In this document: positions 61,401 to 64,000 of the stretch, in pieces
Position numbering within the stretch: the stretch's first letter is position 1
How the letters are laid out: each line of letters opens with the position of its first letter
Origin: Byssochlamys sp. IMV 00236
Taxonomy: Eukaryota > Ascomycota > Eurotiomycetes > Eurotiales > Thermoascaceae
Direction: 5' to 3'
Assembly: GCA_001931875.2 (NCBI GenBank)
Contig: MSJH02000816.1
Coordinates: forward strand, 1 to 64,000
DNA: 64,000 nt
Position numbers and translations under genes: made by a program
The notes under the pieces: generated by a model
Database searches by the model: none
The model's input: only the letters and a program-made list of their open reading frames with translations
What the model was told of the DNA's origin: nothing

Positions 61401-62040
61401 TATTATTTAATTTTATTATGCAATCTCTGAATTTAGTAATATATTATTTAATTATTCTATATTAGGATCTAATTATTGTAATAACTTATTAAAATATAAA
61501 AAGTCTATCTAAAGCTAAGCTGTAGTTAATAATCTTTTTAATTACTTTGATATATTTATCTATATAAATTAGCTTATTCGGTATAATTCTTATAATTTTA
61601 ATTAGCTTATAGTCTATCTAATTACTAATCTAGCTCTTTATTATTAAGCTAAACTTCCTCTATATCTTATAGACTTTAGCTCTGTCTTAAAGTATAAATC
61701 TCCTAATAGATATATATATTAATTAAGTCTTTATAATCTATAGTTCTAAGGACTTCCTTAATTAGCTAAAGTTAGTTATTAAAATTATTATTATTAATTA
61801 ATTATTTAGCTACTACAGGTATTTTATCCTATATAATCTTTAATAGCTTTAATTCTTAACAAATTATAACTGCTAGAGCTATTAGGAGGGTTAACGCTAG
61901 AGATAGAGTTATTATCTTAAAAAAATTAGTCTATTTAGGGGTAAAGATCTGTTAGTTTAACTCCTTATCTTAGGTATTATTTAGTTGAAGAATTAAAGCT
62001 CTAAAATATCCGGCTTATCTTATTTAAGATAGTAATAAGG
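58418..62040 (-). pseudogene. Copia H gag, integrase and N-terminal RT region
   Basis: This is the 5' two-thirds of the Copia H coding region on the - strand, placed by the primer site at 62,041-62,059 and by the RT half across the insert. I followed only short frame segments and did not confirm integrase or gag motifs, so the assignment is positional. AT content and RIP stops are high. Confidence 0.5.
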
Positions 62041-62059
62041 CTGAGCCGGGCTTATAACC
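62041..62059 (-). promoter_or_regulatory. Primer-binding site of Copia H
   Basis: The - strand reads GGTTATAAGCCCGGCTCAG directly after the 5' LTR. GGTTATAAGCCC is what RIP would make of GGTTATGAGCCC, the complement of the initiator-tRNA-Met anticodon arm. Internal priming by a tRNA-Met fragment is known for Copia elements. Confidence 0.65.
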
Positions 62060-62204
62060 TCTTAGAGCTAATAAAGATACTTAATTAAAAAACTATCTAG
62101 GGGCTTAATCGAGCTGAACTGATCTATCTAGCTACTACTCTGCTGACTAAGTTAGCTGCTAGCGCGGGCGACTACTACTGGAGCTCCTAGGGGCACCGAA
62201 AGCA
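62060..62204 (-). repeat. 5' LTR of Copia H
   Basis: About 145 bp, beginning on the - strand TGCTTTCGGTGCCCCTAGGA. It is better preserved than the 3' LTR (CTGCTGACTAAGTTAGCTGC, GCGCGGGCGAC retained). Confidence 0.85.
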
Positions 62205-64000
62205 TATATTACAAGTAGTCTTAAGATAAAGTTAATCTATTAAGATTTAAAATACTCTAATAATAATTAATAAAATATTTATTAAGTAAGTAACTCTATA
62301 AGTAAAGATTTATTATATATTTAAAATAAAAATTAATAAGATAGAACCCACAGTCTATAACTTATTAGCCTATATATAGCTTACCCTAGATTATTTAGCT
62401 ATCCTTTATTCTAAGCTAGTAATACTTCGGCTTAATATTAAAGCCTACTTAGTTAATTATCTTAAAATAAACCTCTTATTTAAAATCGACATAATAAATT
62501 ACTATAGTATATTAATATATCTTATTACTTTAGCCTATACTACTATTAAAGATATTTATATCCTGCTAAAGATTACTATAAAGCTAAACTATAATTTACT
62601 ATAATTAGTTTATTTTATATATAAAATAGTAATATTATTAAATAATTCTATATATATCTTAATATATTTTAAAGGATATCTTAAAAGATTATAATTATCT
62701 TTTTAAGCCTAACTATTAAGGAGTAAATCTATATACCTATTTAATAAATACTAACTTTACTTTTATTTAGGCGATTAATACTATAGATAAAAAATAAGCT
62801 ATTTTATAGAAGACGCGCTTAAGTCTAGTTAATAAATATAAGGAGACTAATATATTCTATATTAACCTAATTATAGTATTACTAGCGCAGTTAGCATAAT
62901 TATCCCTTAATAAAGTTAAGGGACGCTATAGCTATTTAAAGCAATAATCTAAGCTTTAAGAAAAAACTTAATATTAGTATTACTATTTATAGGCCCCTAG
63001 ATATTACTAATAATTAAGCTTAAGAAAATAATTAAAGCTTATAATATCTAGTTAGACTATAGATTTATTAATATTTCCCTAGATTAATAGAAATAATCTT
63101 ACTAAAGAAAGATTAAGAATTAAGTATTCTTAAGTATATTAAGATTTACTCTCTTAGCCCTAAAAATTATAAAGTTATTAATTAGACCTTTAATAAGCTA
63201 TGTTAATAAAGAAAGATAAAATATACTACTATTTATATGCTGAGTAAATATCTTATATTTATTATTTAATATAATATAGAGTATAATAATATAATAATTT
63301 ATAAAGGCAGAGTAATTATAGATATCTATAGGCTAAACTATATTATTAAACCTAATATTTATTTTTTCCTATTATAAAAGGAGATTATTATACTTATAGT
63401 AAGAAAATATTTTATTTTAGTTTTTAATATAATATCCTTCTAATATTAATAGTATATCTAATATAACTATAAGAACTATCTTTTTATTATATTATATAAA
63501 GGATAAGAGATTTTTAATATTATTATTATAGGCTTTTATAATATATTTAGTATTAGATAAATTACTACCTGCGTGCTTTCTATAAATTTATAAGGATATA
63601 TATTAATAATATTATAGTTGCCTCTAATGTAGTTAATAATTACTATATATATCTTTATAAGGTCTTTAAAAAAATGCAGGAACTAAATATTAGGCTTAAT
63701 CTTAAAAAGTCCTTTATAAGATTTCTCTTTATATAACTATTAGATTACTATATTAACTTATTAGGAATAAATATTATTAATAAGAAAATAAAGGCTATAG
63801 TTAATATTCTATTTTCTTATATAGCCTAGACCTTAGAATTATACCTTAATTTAATAAAATAGTTCAGGCAGTATATCCCTTAATATATTAAGATTATATA
63901 GCTATTATAGGATTAGAAAATAATATATTTTAGCAGAGCCCCTATAAAAGATAAGGTATAATAAAGTTTTATAAAAAATATAATCCTAGCTATATTATTA
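62205..64000 (+). pseudogene. Gypsy A2 reverse transcriptase pseudogene, running off the window
   Basis: It is collinear with 13,620-15,400 of A1. The YINN catalytic box lies near 63,600-63,615 and is followed by VFKKMQELNIRLNLKKSF at about 63,663-63,715. It ends at the window edge within the region after the QYIP motif. Comparing A1 with A2 in this interval shows mostly C/T and G/A differences. Confidence 0.8.

Larger units (their letters stand above)
56553..62204 (-). mobile_element. Complete Copia element H, with an RIP-free insert
   Basis: LTRs of about 144 bp lie at 56,553-56,695 (3') and 62,060-62,204 (5'), flanked by TATAT (56,548-56,552 and 62,205-62,209). The uninterrupted site is preserved in gypsy A1 around 13,600-13,625. 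On the - strand there is a primer-binding site, gag-pol and a polypurine tract. The pol frame is broken by the 627-bp insert at 57,787-58,413. Without it the element is about 5.0 kb. A solo LTR of the same family lies at 13,255-13,392. Confidence 0.88.
37035..64000 (+). mobile_element. Ty3/gypsy element A2, opened by three LTR-element insertions
   Basis: A2 pieces are 37,035-38,984, 44,402-44,787, 55,575-56,552 and 62,205-64,000. Joined in order they are collinear with A1 (9,589-15,476). Copia K1, gypsy E and Copia H separate them. The last piece contains the reverse transcriptase and runs off the window. Relative to A1 it lacks the 12,971-13,558 MITE and about 240 bp near 56,206. Confidence 0.75.

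Noticed and set aside
1..64000. A mitochondrial or bacterial AT-rich genome segment
   Set aside because: The content is eukaryotic transposons with RIP dinucleotide bias. There are no compact gene sets, no tRNAs and no bacterial-type operons.

Overview
This window is a repeat graveyard from what is most likely a filamentous ascomycete (Pezizomycotina). It is extremely AT-rich. CA and TG dinucleotides are nearly absent while TA is in large excess, which is the footprint of repeat-induced point mutation (RIP, CpA to TpA). I find no intact host gene, tRNA, rRNA, CRISPR array or bacterial-type feature. Nearly every recognisable reading frame is a transposon protein in which Gln (CAA/CAG) and Trp (TGG) codons have become TAA/TAG stops, Cys and His have become Tyr, and Asp in active sites has become Asn. 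The species cannot be named from this sequence.

Layout. 1-480: terminal-inverted-repeat (TIR) element cut by the window edge. About 0.5-8.31 kb: a dead Helitron on the + strand (Rep/Helitron-like N domain, Pif1-type helicase, a companion frame with a Lys/Pro-rich tail, and a 3' hairpin). 8.31-9.59 kb: unassigned. 9.59-15.48 kb: Ty3/gypsy remnant A1 (+), holding a small pogo-derived TIR element that itself holds a solo Copia LTR. 15.48-27.13 kb: Copia element D (-), whose 5' LTR is split by a complete chromovirus B1 (20,928-26,959, -, target duplication TTAAG). 27.13-35.6 kb: a third gypsy (G, +) split by a second complete chromovirus B2 (28,311-34,353, +, target duplication ATACT). 35.6-37.03 kb: broken pieces of a chromovirus and a pogo transposase. 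37.03-64.0 kb: one gypsy copy A2 (+), a paralogue of A1, opened by three LTR elements: Copia K1 (38,985-44,401, -, duplication ATATA), gypsy E (44,788-55,574, +) and Copia H (56,553-62,204, -, duplication TATAT). Gypsy E is itself split by two pogo/Fot1-type DNA transposons at TA sites, and Copia H by a 627-bp insert that shows no RIP.

The nest can be ordered because A1 preserves the empty sites of the insertions seen in A2, and A2 preserves the empty site of the insertion seen in A1. The pieces do not act as one pathway; they are independent parasites stacked in a silenced AT isochore. The parts most worth a second look are the RIP-free 627-bp insert with a promoter-like architecture (57,787-58,413), the primer-binding sites shared by the Copia elements, the Helitron terminus and companion frame, and the TIR element at the left edge. 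I found no convincing new cellular system. Domain boundaries inside decayed frames are approximate; LTR, TIR and target-duplication positions were read base by base, and the doubtful ones are flagged.
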